A stretch of 64,000 bases of DNA from Halomonas huangheensis (GCF_001431725.1 NZ_CP013106.1:682001-746000), one strand, 5' to 3'; numbered from the stretch's first letter, positions 44,401-55,048 are shown. Notes: generated from the sequence alone by a model not told the origin. Numbers and translations: made by a program.

Positions 44401-44934
44401 GAATTGAACGAAGCACTGGAAACCCTGGACAAGGCTATTCGGCGTATTGATCAGGAGACGAGGACTCGCTTCCGTGACACCTTCGAGAAGGTCAATGCCG
44501 GCCTGCAATCGCTTTTCCCGCGGGTCTTCGGCGGCGGAGCCGCATGGTTGACGCTGACGGGCGATGATTTGCTTGAAACGGGAGTTGCCATCATGGCACG
44601 CCCACCCGGTAAGAAGAACAGTACTATTCATTTGCTGTCCGGGGGAGAAAAAGCACTTACTGCGTTGTCTATGGTATTTGCTATCTTTCAACTAAATCCA
44701 GCTCCGTTCTGTATGCTTGATGAAGTTGATGCGCCATTGGACGATGCCAATGTTGGGCGATATGCCAAACTGGTGAAGGAAATGTCCGAGAGTGTTCAGT
44801 TTATCTACATCACGCATAACAAGATTGCGATGGAAGCAGCAGAGCGTTTGATGGGCGTCACTATGCAGGAGCCGGGTTGTTCTCGCCTGGTATCGGTCGA
44901 TGTAGATGAAGCCGCAGCCTTGGCTGAGGCATAA
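41437..44934 (+). CDS. smc: Chromosome segregation ATPase SMC
   Basis: Condensin ATPase. The 1165-residue protein has Walker A GPNGCGKSN (Lys37), a long coiled coil (about 170-490), a hinge (about 510-660), the returning coil, and the C-terminal LLSGGEKALTALSMV signature with CMLDEVDAPLDD Walker B. Use of SMC implies a ScpAB rather than a MukBEF system. The last 300 bases have a visibly lower G+C content and different codon choice than the coiled-coil part. ZipA and LigA genes follow, as in pseudomonads. Confidence 0.97.
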   Translation: MRLTSIRLAGFKSFVDPVTVPFQGNMTAVVGPNGCGKSNIIDAVRWVMGESSAKTLRGESMTDVIFNGSTGRKPVGMASIELVFDNRDGSLGGVYAQYAEISVKRQVTRDAQSSYFFNGQKCRRRDIADLFLGTGLGPRSYSIIGQGMISRLIEARPEELRATLEEAAGISKYKERRRETENRMRRTQENLERLEDIREELDKQLERLRRQAEAAKRYQTLKQEEHRVKGELALLRGRALRASQNEQEGRVREQETAVEREVLGMRQCETRLEEARAEHDGIAQDLDVRQSSFYETTTAIARLEQELEHTRSRDQQLARDLEGAKRELEELARLGETDEQRLQSLEERLESLAPEQEELSEQLAELEAALEEAEPAVEERDAEWEAFNERWRNDSHAAERSQDRLRELESRLERITADRNKRRQQLEELPDIAALSAQRDQIKERLAESDERQAMLEEQRENLASQRDDGRQALTEHDAARDERRSRRSALQGEIASLEALISAALADHDEGLDQQLDSLGLAEAPRLGEQLDVDVGWEEAVSWVLAPWLKARLAAIDTSGDALSTMHGAGEIALLDATEISAPSGSLAARVRGAGAGSLWLAGIRCAESRAAAWAAREQLQPGQSWITNDGLWLGPGWVRLRGEGDGPDALLVSRRRLAEANATLGDVEAELVRLDAEYEAAQQRVADAEQALEQLRLDERDLDQARQQLAVQDSGLASRLEHLSSRGSEIHEELESLAESDEETRLAIEEIREQWQSAMARLEEGAEVRERLERRRSEAREQLVSLRTRQRPLSERSQQLTLDYQRMTTERAGLAEQQGRAGDTRTRLEERVAELEEAREGLHEPDEERRERLDELLYRREREERELNEARGRASALVERLRDDEQARQQHERALDGVRERLQEARMQVQALALKAETQDEQLKELGHDIDQLTENLDPNATESAWQTRQEELGDKIRRLGAINLAAIEEYEQQAERRNYLEAQQAELNEALETLDKAIRRIDQETRTRFRDTFEKVNAGLQSLFPRVFGGGAAWLTLTGDDLLETGVAIMARPPGKKNSTIHLLSGGEKALTALSMVFAIFQLNPAPFCMLDEVDAPLDDANVGRYAKLVKEMSESVQFIYITHNKIAMEAAERLMGVTMQEPGCSRLVSVDVDEAAALAEA

Positions 44935-45072
44935 TAAACTTGAAAGCTAGTTGCAAAAGGTTTACCAAATAACACCATAATACTGTTTGGCAAGATAGGC
45001 AGAGGGATTCAGAAGGGCGAATGTGAAAGGCGTTGTCGAGAAGACCGGAGAAAAAAACGGCGCTTGACAAAC

Positions 45073-45093
45073 AAAAAAAGTGGCCTTTTTTTT
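45073..45093. terminator. A/T-stem hairpin after smc
   Basis: AAAAAAAG pairs with CTTTTTTT around TGGC (45073-45092), giving an A-run before and a T-run after. It has terminator shape on either strand, although the stem is weak. Confidence 0.4.
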
Positions 45094-45160
45094 CGCGATC
45101 ACGCTATGCTGTTGACGGACAACCTACAGGCATGGCGCCTTAGCAAAGGCATGACGACCC

Positions 45161-47044
45161 ATGGAACTTAGAGAGTGGCTGATCATACTGGGGCTGGCAT
45201 TGGTGACACTCATCGTTATTGATGGTGTACGTCGACTGCAGCGCCAACGACGCACTCCCCGCCTGGACGAAGTAGCGGGGGATGGCTTGCAGACTGCGAG
45301 CGTGGATGGACCCGATCCAGACGCCGAGGCCCGAAAGGCCGAGGTGGACTGGGAGTTGCCCAATGGAGGGGCGCGTGTCGTTAGACCCGCCGACTTCTCC
45401 AGTGTGCAACCCAAACCCAAGCTCGAACGTCAGGAGCACCCGGGACCATCGCGCGTGCTGCATGAGTTCCGTGTGTCTCAACAACGGACCGAAGAACATG
45501 AGGCAAGCGCTGCTGGCGCATCGTCTTCGGCAATTGCTGCTGCATCTTCTTCTGCAGCGGACGCAAGGCCCGCCACTGACTCCGTCCAGCCGAGCAGCAG
45601 CAGGCCGAGCGATGGTGGAAGGTCAGAGCAACCCGAAAAGGTGGCCGAAGCTGAACAGGCTGTGCCGCCTCAAGCTGTAATCAGTGACTCCGCTCCGTCG
45701 GCGGAGTCTTCTGATGACGCAGCTCAAACGGTTACTGGTGCTGAACCGGTGAGTAATGAGCCGGTGAGTAATGAGCCTTCTGATGCCGGGTCCGAAAAGG
45801 TAGAGATGCAAGCGGCCAGCGCGCCTTCGACGTCGGTCGATGTTGATGTTGAAGAGACACCGACTTCCGAGACCACTGCTGCTTCCAGCGAGAAGAAGAC
45901 TTCCACGAAGGGGGCTTCCACGGAACGGCGCGAACCGATTCTCGGCTCTGCTGATGACGAGGAAAGCAACGAACTGGCGGCGGAGCCATTGGCCGCAAAC
46001 CCTGACGATCATGATGAATACGATGATGATCGTTATCGTCTGGTTGATTTCGAGGGCATGGGCGACTCGTTCAAGACACGTTCTCGCCAGGTTGGCTCCT
46101 CGGTTCAGCGTTTTGGTGCCTCGCTGCAGAAATCGTTGGCAGAGCGTCGCGAGAACAAACGAGTTGAGCGTGAACGTCGCGAGAAGCTCAAGGCAGAGAA
46201 AGCCGCAGAAGCTGCACGCATTGCCGAACAGAAGGCGGTTGAGCAGAAGGCTGCCCGGGAAGCGGCAGAGGCCGAGCAGGCCCGCCTGGAACTGGAGCGT
46301 CAGCAACAGCAGGCCCGTCTGGAGCTGGAACGTCAGCAACAGGCACCGGCTGCCTACGACGATGATTACGATCCGTTGTTCGCTCCGCGTCGTGACACAC
46401 CGCGCTTCGATTATGACGGCCTCGACGATGTTGCGGAGTACGAGCCTGCACTCTCTGCGCAAGAAGAACCGAAGATCAGTGCGGAAGTTGATGATGGCCC
46501 GACCTTTGCAGACAACAGCAAGGTCCGGGTTCATCCGGTGCTGGAGAAGGCGCTGCGTCACGACGTCAATGCCGAGCATGCTCGCGATAGCCTGGCCAAT
46601 GCCGATGAGATCATCGTTATCAGCGTGATGTCTCGTGATCCTGCTGGTTTCCCGGGATCGCAACTGCTCGAGCTGATGATGGCTTGTGGTCTGCGCTACA
46701 GTCGGGAGATGGGAATCTTCCACCGCTTCGAGACCGAAGAAGTGGATAGTGCTCTGCAGTTCTCGATGGTCAATGTCCTCAAGCCGGGCTCTTTCCCGAT
46801 TGAGGCGATGGATGACTTCACTACGCCGGGCGTCACTCTATTGATGCCGCTACCGAGTGCTACTGACACCTCAGCTGCCTTCGAGGCCATGGTCGAGACA
46901 GCCATGGTGATCGTGAGACACATGGGTGGCGAGTTGAAGGACGAGAACCGTAGTGTGATGACAGCACAGACTGTCGAGTTCGCTCGTCAGCGGGTACAGG
47001 AGTTCGAGCGCCGCCATCGTCTGCACCGTTATCAGGTCAACTGA
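45161..47044 (+). CDS. zipA: Cell division protein ZipA
   Basis: Anchors FtsZ to the membrane and recruits later division proteins. The 627-residue protein has an N-terminal helix (ELREWLIILGLALVTLIVID) without signal cleavage, a long Pro/Ser/Ala/Glu linker, a basic-acidic coiled segment (about 320-400, AEAARIAEQKAVEQKAAREA), and the FtsZ-binding domain at about 465-620 (IIVISVMSRDPAGFPGSQLLELMMACGLRYS). It is nearly twice the E. coli length because of the linker, which contains a 15-bp tandem duplication (EPVSN twice). Confidence 0.95.
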   Translation: MELREWLIILGLALVTLIVIDGVRRLQRQRRTPRLDEVAGDGLQTASVDGPDPDAEARKAEVDWELPNGGARVVRPADFSSVQPKPKLERQEHPGPSRVLHEFRVSQQRTEEHEASAAGASSSAIAAASSSAADARPATDSVQPSSSRPSDGGRSEQPEKVAEAEQAVPPQAVISDSAPSAESSDDAAQTVTGAEPVSNEPVSNEPSDAGSEKVEMQAASAPSTSVDVDVEETPTSETTAASSEKKTSTKGASTERREPILGSADDEESNELAAEPLAANPDDHDEYDDDRYRLVDFEGMGDSFKTRSRQVGSSVQRFGASLQKSLAERRENKRVERERREKLKAEKAAEAARIAEQKAVEQKAAREAAEAEQARLELERQQQQARLELERQQQAPAAYDDDYDPLFAPRRDTPRFDYDGLDDVAEYEPALSAQEEPKISAEVDDGPTFADNSKVRVHPVLEKALRHDVNAEHARDSLANADEIIVISVMSRDPAGFPGSQLLELMMACGLRYSREMGIFHRFETEEVDSALQFSMVNVLKPGSFPIEAMDDFTTPGVTLLMPLPSATDTSAAFEAMVETAMVIVRHMGGELKDENRSVMTAQTVEFARQRVQEFERRHRLHRYQVN

Positions 47045-47083
47045 TGATGAGCTGATGGCACGCTGACCCAGCGCAGCAGATTC

Positions 47084-47118
47084 AAGCGGCCCCATGGTGA
47101 ATTGCCATGGGGCCGCTT
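47084..47118 (+). terminator. Long perfect hairpin after zipA
   Basis: A perfect 14-bp stem (AAGCGGCCCCATGG with CCATGGGGCCGCTT, 7-nt loop) begins 39 bp after the zipA stop. No T-run follows; its right arm merges with the 16-bp repeat array. Confidence 0.6.
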
Positions 47119-47167
47119 GGCGTTTGGGCGGCTTGGCGTTTGGGCGGCTTGGCGTTTGGGCGGCTTG
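47115..47167. repeat. 16-bp tandem repeat, three copies plus partial
   Basis: GCTTGGCGTTTGGGCG repeats three times exactly (47115-47162), followed by a partial GCTTG, in the zipA-ligA gap. Confidence 0.92.
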
Positions 47168-47196
47168 TCGTTTAGAGGTTGGCGGTTTCAGGCTAG

Positions 47197-49604
<2,408 letters not shown>

Positions 49605-49633
49605 CCAGCCGATTCGCTGAAGCGATCGGCTGG
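49605..49633. terminator. Hairpin after the YheU-family gene
   Basis: CCAGCCGAT and ATCGGCTGG (49605-49613, 49625-49633) with an inner CGC/GCG pairing form a strong stem just after the stop, between two converging genes. There is no T-run on either side. Confidence 0.55.
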
Positions 49634-49685
49634 AGAGGGAAAGGGGAAAGAAGGAAGACTGGAGGGAAAGAGGGAAGAAACTACC

Positions 49686-49713
49686 CACCTCTCACCTCTC
49701 ACCTCTCACCTCT
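49686..49713. repeat. Tandem heptamer (CACCTCT)x4 at the mnmC 3' end
   Basis: Four exact copies. The mnmC stop (TGA on the minus strand, 49692-49694) is inside the array, and the copies upstream encode the last residues (EVRGER). Confidence 0.95.
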
Positions 49714-51752
49714 GTCTTCTTCCTTCTTCCTTCTTCTCTCTTTCCCCGCACCAGATCCCGTATGATCCGCCGTCCCGGATGCAGGTGATCGGCCAGTGGT
49801 GCTTCCAGCGGTAATGGCTCGTCGCAGATGCGCGAGGCCAGTAGTTCGGCGCACAGCGGCGCACTGGCGAGTCCTCGGGAGCCATGCGCAGCGCTGATCC
49901 ACAGGCCGGGGTGGTGCTTGCCGGGGATCGCGGCGATGCGCGTAGCGTCCTTGGTCAGCGTGGCGTAGTCCGTGCGCCACGCTGCTTCATCGGGCACCGG
50001 GCCAGCGTAGGGCGATTTGTCCGGACTGGCGGCGCGTATGCCGGCGCGGCCCTGCAAGTCATCGATTGCCAGCGACTGCCCCGCAGCGGCCAGGCGCGCC
50101 GGGTAACCGGGCAGTGTCTGATCGAGTTCAGCGAGGTTGGCTTGATGATCCTCGCTGCACACTTCGCTATTGCTGCTGTTGGGCGTGAAGGTGGCACCGA
50201 AGGTCAGCCAGCCATCCAGTGGCGGGGCGACGTAGCCACCTGCGCAGATCACACGCGACGGTGCTGGCATATTCTCGGCTAGTGCCAGACGGCTGACCTG
50301 GCCTCGCACTGGTTGCAATGGCAGATTGGCGCTTTGCGGGAAGTGACGTGCGCCGAGGGCCGATGCAATCACGACCTGATCGACCTCAAGCTGTTCGGCA
50401 TTGTCCAATCTCAGCTGCCATCCACGCTGTGGATTCCCCGTGAGAGCCTCGACGTTGTGCGCGATAAAGCGAACCCCCGCGCTGGCGGCCAGTTGCTCGC
50501 AGAGCCGACGGGGGCGGACCCAGCCAGCTTGACTGTAGTCGAGCCCGCCATGGGGCAACGGCACACCTGCCAGTTGCGAGGCCTGCTCGGCATTCACCTG
50601 ACGCACCACGTCTTCGGGCAGCGGGTGGTTGGCGATAAAGCGCTGTTGACGGCGCTGCTCACGTTCGGTACTGGCCAGTTGCAATACCCCGGTTTGATGC
50701 CACAGCTGCTGCTCTGGGTCGAGACGTTGGAGCCAGCGCTGACTGTACAGCAGGCCGGCGAGATAGCAGCGGCTCTGGGCGTTGGTCTCGGCGGCGAGTT
50801 TTACGTATAGCGCGCCCTGCTCGTTGCCGGAAGCACCACTGCCGGGGCCATTGGCATCGAACAGCAGGACTTCGATGCCGCGGCGTGCAAGGGCTTCCGC
50901 GAGGCTGGCGCCGGCGATGCCGGCACCCACGATGGCTATTCTGGTGGTGGAACGTGGATGGGGTGGGGAGAACCAGGGGGTCGATTGACGGCGTGAGTCA
51001 GTGGGAGGTGTGTCGATCTCGCCAGCCAGCATTTCACGCTTGCGACCGAAGCCTGGCACCTTGCGCCAGTTGAATCCTGCTGCCTTGAGCCCTCGTTTGA
51101 CGATTCCTGCACAGGTGAAGGTAGCGAAGGTTGCGCCTGGTCGAGAGCGAGCCGCCATTTGCTCGAACAGTTGTGGTTGCCACATATCGGGATTCTTCGA
51201 CGGAGCAAAACCGTCCAGAAACCAGGCATCGACCTGCCCATCGAGTAGTGCCAGGCGCTCGCAACTATCGCCGATATGCAGGTCGAGAATAACCCTCGGA
51301 GACAGGATGAGGCGGTGGATGCCAGTGACCGCAGCGGGCCATTGCCTGACCAGGACTGCCGCCTTGTCGGCAAGGTCAGGCCAACTGGAAAGAGCGCGTT
51401 GCAGGTCACTGCGCTGCATGGGGAAACACTCTGTCGACACCAGATGTAGCCGTGCACTGCTGGGAGCGTGTTGCTCGAAAGCCTGCCAGGCGCAGAGCAT
51501 GTTGAGGCCGGTACCAAAACCGGTCTCGCCGATCACGAAGGGGCGCGACTCCTGCCATTCGGCAAAGCGCTGCGGCAGTCGATTGGCGGCGATGAACACA
51601 TGCTGTGTTTCGGCACGACCATCGTGACGCGAGAAGTAGACATCGTCGAATGCAGTGGAGTGTGGGCTGGCTTCGCCGGTATCGTCGTTACGCCAATCGA
51701 GTTGGGCGGTTTCGGCGGCCGCCAACGGGGGCAGGCCGTCAGTGGTGATCAC
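49692..51752 (-). CDS. mnmC: Bifunctional tRNA mnm5s2U biosynthesis protein MnmC
   Basis: Finishes the wobble modification of tRNA uridine 34: the C-terminal FAD domain removes the carboxymethyl group, and the N-terminal methyltransferase adds a methyl. The 686-residue protein has the methyltransferase motifs IGETGFGTGLNMLCAW and WFLDGFAPSKNPDMW, then the Rossmann motif RIAIVGAGIAGASLAEAL of the oxidoreductase half. The C-terminal tail after residue 665 (basic and acidic, ending EVRGER) is encoded by heptamer repeats and is probably not functional. Confidence 0.96.
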   Translation of the reverse strand: MITTDGLPPLAAAETAQLDWRNDDTGEASPHSTAFDDVYFSRHDGRAETQHVFIAANRLPQRFAEWQESRPFVIGETGFGTGLNMLCAWQAFEQHAPSSARLHLVSTECFPMQRSDLQRALSSWPDLADKAAVLVRQWPAAVTGIHRLILSPRVILDLHIGDSCERLALLDGQVDAWFLDGFAPSKNPDMWQPQLFEQMAARSRPGATFATFTCAGIVKRGLKAAGFNWRKVPGFGRKREMLAGEIDTPPTDSRRQSTPWFSPPHPRSTTRIAIVGAGIAGASLAEALARRGIEVLLFDANGPGSGASGNEQGALYVKLAAETNAQSRCYLAGLLYSQRWLQRLDPEQQLWHQTGVLQLASTEREQRRQQRFIANHPLPEDVVRQVNAEQASQLAGVPLPHGGLDYSQAGWVRPRRLCEQLAASAGVRFIAHNVEALTGNPQRGWQLRLDNAEQLEVDQVVIASALGARHFPQSANLPLQPVRGQVSRLALAENMPAPSRVICAGGYVAPPLDGWLTFGATFTPNSSNSEVCSEDHQANLAELDQTLPGYPARLAAAGQSLAIDDLQGRAGIRAASPDKSPYAGPVPDEAAWRTDYATLTKDATRIAAIPGKHHPGLWISAAHGSRGLASAPLCAELLASRICDEPLPLEAPLADHLHPGRRIIRDLVRGKREEGRRKKTEVRGER
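49716..49736. repeat. Tandem heptamer (CTTCTTC)x3 inside the mnmC tail
   Basis: Three exact copies of CTTCTTC inside the coding end of mnmC, next to the CACCTCT array. Read on the minus strand it gives GAAGAAG units encoding Lys, Glu, Gly and Arg. Confidence 0.9.
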
Positions 51753-51853
51753 GTATGAGGTTCTCTATCGGCGAGTGGTCATGATTTGATCAGTTGTCTT
51801 TCGGCGCCGTGACAAGCGGCTTTCAGAAAGACGTCCGCGGCGTTTCAACAGAC

Positions 51854-51906
51854 TTTTCCACAGCTCCTGTGAGTAACCGCCTGTGGATGAATGCCTCTGT
51901 GGATGA
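51854..51906. promoter_or_regulatory. Cluster of four DnaA-box-like sequences
   Basis: In 53 bp upstream of mnmC: TTTTCCACA (51854-51862), TGTGAGTAA (51868-51876, reverse TTACTCACA), and TGTGGATGA twice, 16 bp apart (51882-51890, 51898-51906, reverse TCATCCACA). Each has zero to one mismatch to the relaxed box TTWTNCACA. It may be a DnaA-regulated site or a titration site. Confidence 0.45.
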
Positions 51907-51990
51907 GACTTCAAGGGCGGCTACTCAACGCTAACGAGCCAGTGCTCTGTGACAGAGTATTATTGTTCCAGCAGCGGTGAAAACCTGATG

Positions 51991-52290
51991 TCAGGGTAGA
52001 ACCTTCTTGAATGGCTTGACGGTTACCGAGGCATAGACACCGGCAATGATGAAGGGGTCGGCGTCGGCCCAGGCCTGGGCGCTGGTCAGATCATCGAATT
52101 CAGCCACCACCAGACTGCCGCTGAAGCCGGCTTCGCCAGGGTTGTCGCTGTCGACTGCTGGGTGCGGGCCGGCCAGCACCAGGCGGCCTTCATCACGCAG
52201 GGCCTCGAGGCGAGCCAGGTGATCTGGGCGGGCTGCCATGCGGCGTTCCAGGCTGTCGTGCACATCTTCACTGATGATCGCGTAGAGCAT
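51991..52290 (-). CDS. yciI: YciI family protein
   Basis: A 99-residue ferredoxin-fold protein of unknown physiological role, related to muconolactone isomerase-like enzymes. It has the family blocks [24 protein letters not shown] and [18 protein letters not shown] with the conserved His and Asp. It lies divergently from rnm. Confidence 0.92.
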   Translation of the reverse strand: MLYAIISEDVHDSLERRMAARPDHLARLEALRDEGRLVLAGPHPAVDSDNPGEAGFSGSLVVAEFDDLTSAQAWADADPFIIAGVYASVTVKPFKKVLP

Positions 52291-52511
52291 CTAATCTTCC
52301 TCAGTTGTTCCCGGGCTACCATAGCCAGGGAGGGGCATGATGGAACATGCAACAGGTGGGTGCCGCAGTGGTGAGAGCTGCCTGTGGGCAACCCTGCCGG
52401 AATGATCGTCATTGACCGACGCCATGTACCGCGCGCACCATGTGCTTATATTCTGACAAAGACGCTGGCTGGCGTCATGCGTCATGCAAATCACATCCTG
52501 ATACCTGCCTC

Positions 52512-53420
52512 ATGCCCCTATTGCCCGATGGATTTACCGGCGAAGCGCTCGCCGTTGACCTGCATATGCACTCGACTGCCTCTGATGGCGCCTTGTCTCC
52601 CGAGGCGCTGGTGTCACTGTGTGCCGAGCGAGGATTGTCGCATATGGCGCTGACCGATCACGATAGCGTAGCCGGTGTTGCCGAGGCACAGACAGCGGCG
52701 CAACGTTACGGCATCAGCGTGCTGCCGGCAACGGAGCTATCGTCACAGTGGCATGGGATCAACATCCACGTGGTGGGGCTACTGCCTCATGGCGCGGGCC
52801 CACTGCTGGAAGCCGGCCTGGCGTCTCAGGTCGAGGCTCGAGAACTGCGTGCACAGACCATTGCCAGGCGTATGGAGCGCATCGGTCTTACCGATGCGCT
52901 GGCCAGAGCTCGGGTTCGCGCCGGAAGTGAGCGCCCACTGGGGCGGCCGGATTTTGCTCACCTACTGGTCGAGGATGGCCTGGTACCGGATCTGAATACG
53001 GCTTTTCGAAAGTATCTCGGCAACGGCAAGCCGGGCGATGTCAAATCCCATTGGCCGTGGTTGTCGGAAGTGGTGGAATGGGTGTTGGATTCAGGAGGTG
53101 TTGCGGTACTGGCACATCCGCTGCGCTACAAGTTGACCCGCCGCAAGCGCGGACTGCTGTTGAACGATTTTCAGGCTGCCGGAGGTCAGGCGGCGGAACT
53201 GGTCAGCGGCTTCCAGAATACCGATGTGACCCGTGATCTGGCTCGCCAGTTGGATGAGCGTGGATTGTTTGCTTCATTGGGCAGTGACTTCCATTTTCCC
53301 GGTGGACATCTGTCGCCTGGCTCCATGAGCCCGGTACCCCGGACGTCGGTCGCGCCAGTATGGAAGCATCCTCGGCTTGCTGGCTGGGGACAAGTACAAG
53401 CCTGCAAGGAGATCTTATGA
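52512..53420 (+). CDS. rnm: PHP-family phosphoesterase, 5'-3' exoribonuclease Rnm (YciV/TrpH)
   Basis: PHP-domain metal enzyme; the E. coli homologue trims 5S/16S/23S rRNA 5' ends and degrades short RNA. The 302-residue protein has the metal motifs LHMHST (His18, His20), ALTDHDS, LAHPLRY and GSDFHFPGG. The start at 52512 places the first motif at the usual distance from the N-terminus; the frame is open 24 codons further up. It overlaps yciO by four bases (ATGA), the same pair as in E. coli. Confidence 0.92.
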   Translation: MPLLPDGFTGEALAVDLHMHSTASDGALSPEALVSLCAERGLSHMALTDHDSVAGVAEAQTAAQRYGISVLPATELSSQWHGINIHVVGLLPHGAGPLLEAGLASQVEARELRAQTIARRMERIGLTDALARARVRAGSERPLGRPDFAHLLVEDGLVPDLNTAFRKYLGNGKPGDVKSHWPWLSEVVEWVLDSGGVAVLAHPLRYKLTRRKRGLLLNDFQAAGGQAAELVSGFQNTDVTRDLARQLDERGLFASLGSDFHFPGGHLSPGSMSPVPRTSVAPVWKHPRLAGWGQVQACKEIL

Positions 53421-54040
53421 CCCAGTATTTCCAGATTCATCCGGACAACCCCCAGAAGCGCCTGATCGACAGGGCCGTAGAGATCATTCGCCAGGGAGGG
53501 GTGATTGCCTATCCCACCGACTCCGGCTATGCCCTGGGCTGCCATCTGGGAGACAAGAAGGCCATCGAGAAGATCAAGTGGCTGCGTTCGCTGGACGACA
53601 AGCACAACTTCACCTTGATGTGTGCGGATCTTTCCGAGATTGGCACCTATGCCAAGGTCGATAACACCGCATTTCGTTTGCTCAAGGCCCACACACCTGG
53701 TGCCTATACCTTTATTCTGCAGGCCACCAGCGAAGTGCCGCGGCTATTGTTGCACCCCAAACGCCGTTCGATCGGAGTGCGGGTGCCGGACCATGCGATT
53801 ACTCGAGCGTTGCTGGATACACTTGGTGAACCGCTGATGAGTGTCACGCTGATCCCGGTCGGAGAAGACTTGCCGATGACCGATCCGGAAGAAATTCGTG
53901 ATCGCTTCGGCGCGCACCTCGAGGCGGTCATCGATGGCGGCGCCTGCCACCTCGAAGCGACCAGTGTGGTGGATATGCGCGACCTGCCCGCGACAATTGT
54001 ACGCCGTGGACGCGGTGACCTGAGCGCCTTCGAGGACTAG
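53417..54040 (+). CDS. yciO: YciO family protein (Sua5/YrdC-like)
   Basis: Protein of the Sua5/YrdC fold. The YrdC relatives make threonylcarbamoyl-adenylate for tRNA t6A; YciO itself shows little of this activity, so its role is open. The 207-residue protein begins MTQYFQIHPDNPQKRLIDRA and has GGVIAYPTDSGYALGC and KRRSIGVRVPDH. AAGGAG precedes the ATG, which overlaps the rnm stop. Confidence 0.94.
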   Translation: MTQYFQIHPDNPQKRLIDRAVEIIRQGGVIAYPTDSGYALGCHLGDKKAIEKIKWLRSLDDKHNFTLMCADLSEIGTYAKVDNTAFRLLKAHTPGAYTFILQATSEVPRLLLHPKRRSIGVRVPDHAITRALLDTLGEPLMSVTLIPVGEDLPMTDPEEIRDRFGAHLEAVIDGGACHLEATSVVDMRDLPATIVRRGRGDLSAFED

Positions 54041-54061
54041 GTCCCGGAGCGGCAGGGCCAG

Positions 54062-55048
54062 CTAGACGCTGGGCCCGTTGCGAGGTTGGCTCGGGTCGGA
54101 AGTGTCGTCGCTGTTGCTGGCGGTCTGGCTGCTGTCGGTCTGACTGCTGGCGGAATCCGTTGGCGATGAATTACCCCCGGCCGAGCCATCATTGTCTTCG
54201 TGGGGGTCCGGAGTGGTTTCATCAAGCCAGGTTCCGCACAACAGACAGTATTTCGCACTGTGGTCATGACGGTCGTGGCCGCAGCCTGGGCAGGCTTCCT
54301 CTGAATAGCGGTCGGCGCGTACCGAGCGAATCACCTCGGCGGAAAAGACCCCAGTAGGCACGGCAATGATCGAGTAACCGGTCAACATCACCATGACACT
54401 GATTGCTTGTCCCAATGGAGTGACCGGGGCGATGTCGCCATAACCGACGGTGGTGAGGGTCACAATTGCCCAGTAGATGGATGTTGGGATGCTGGTGAAC
54501 CCGGCCTCGGGAGGCTCGATCAGATAGATCAGCGAGGCGAAGATATTGACCAGCATGAACACCGTGAACAGGAACACGAATATCTGCCGTCCGCTGCGCC
54601 TCAGGGCATCCAGCAGCAGACGCCCCTCGCCAACGAACTCCATCAGTCGCAGTACCCGGAAGATACGCAGAGTACGCAGCATCCGTACCACGATCAGTGA
54701 TTGAGCGCCGGGGATAAGTAGTGCCAGCCAACTGGGCAGGATCGAGATCAGGTCGATGACGCCGTAGAAACTCTTCAGATAACTCCAGGGGCGGTCCAGG
54801 CAATACAGGCGCAGGGCCAGCTCGATGGTGAACAGAACGGTAAAGCCCCATTCGAGGGTATAGAAGGTCTCGCCGTACTGCAGGCGCAGTGACTCGACGC
54901 TTTCCAGCATGACCACCAGAACACTGCTGAGAATCGCGAAGATCAGCAGGATATCGAAGCCCTTGGCAATCCGTGTGTCAGACTCGAAGATGACCTGGAA
55001 TATGCGGGTGCGCACGCCCTCGGCGGCAGGCTTGAAGCCGTTGATCAC
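54062..55048 (-). CDS. Voltage-gated-type K+ channel with C-terminal zinc-ribbon
   Basis: A 328-residue six-helix potassium channel. S4 (about 118-136) carries arginines every third position (VVRMLRTLRIFRVLRL: Arg122, 125, 128, 131, 134). The selectivity filter is TVGYGD at 200-205, and S6 lies at about 212-238. After S6 a short cytoplasmic domain holds four cysteines in CPGC-x11-CLLC (253, 256, 268, 271), likely a zinc ribbon, then a Ser/Thr/Asp-rich tail. In a halophile K+ flux is central to osmotic control. Start and length look normal for the family; substrate is inferred from the filter. Confidence 0.88.
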   Translation of the reverse strand: MINGFKPAAEGVRTRIFQVIFESDTRIAKGFDILLIFAILSSVLVVMLESVESLRLQYGETFYTLEWGFTVLFTIELALRLYCLDRPWSYLKSFYGVIDLISILPSWLALLIPGAQSLIVVRMLRTLRIFRVLRLMEFVGEGRLLLDALRRSGRQIFVFLFTVFMLVNIFASLIYLIEPPEAGFTSIPTSIYWAIVTLTTVGYGDIAPVTPLGQAISVMVMLTGYSIIAVPTGVFSAEVIRSVRADRYSEEACPGCGHDRHDHSAKYCLLCGTWLDETTPDPHEDNDGSAGGNSSPTDSASSQTDSSQTASNSDDTSDPSQPRNGPSV

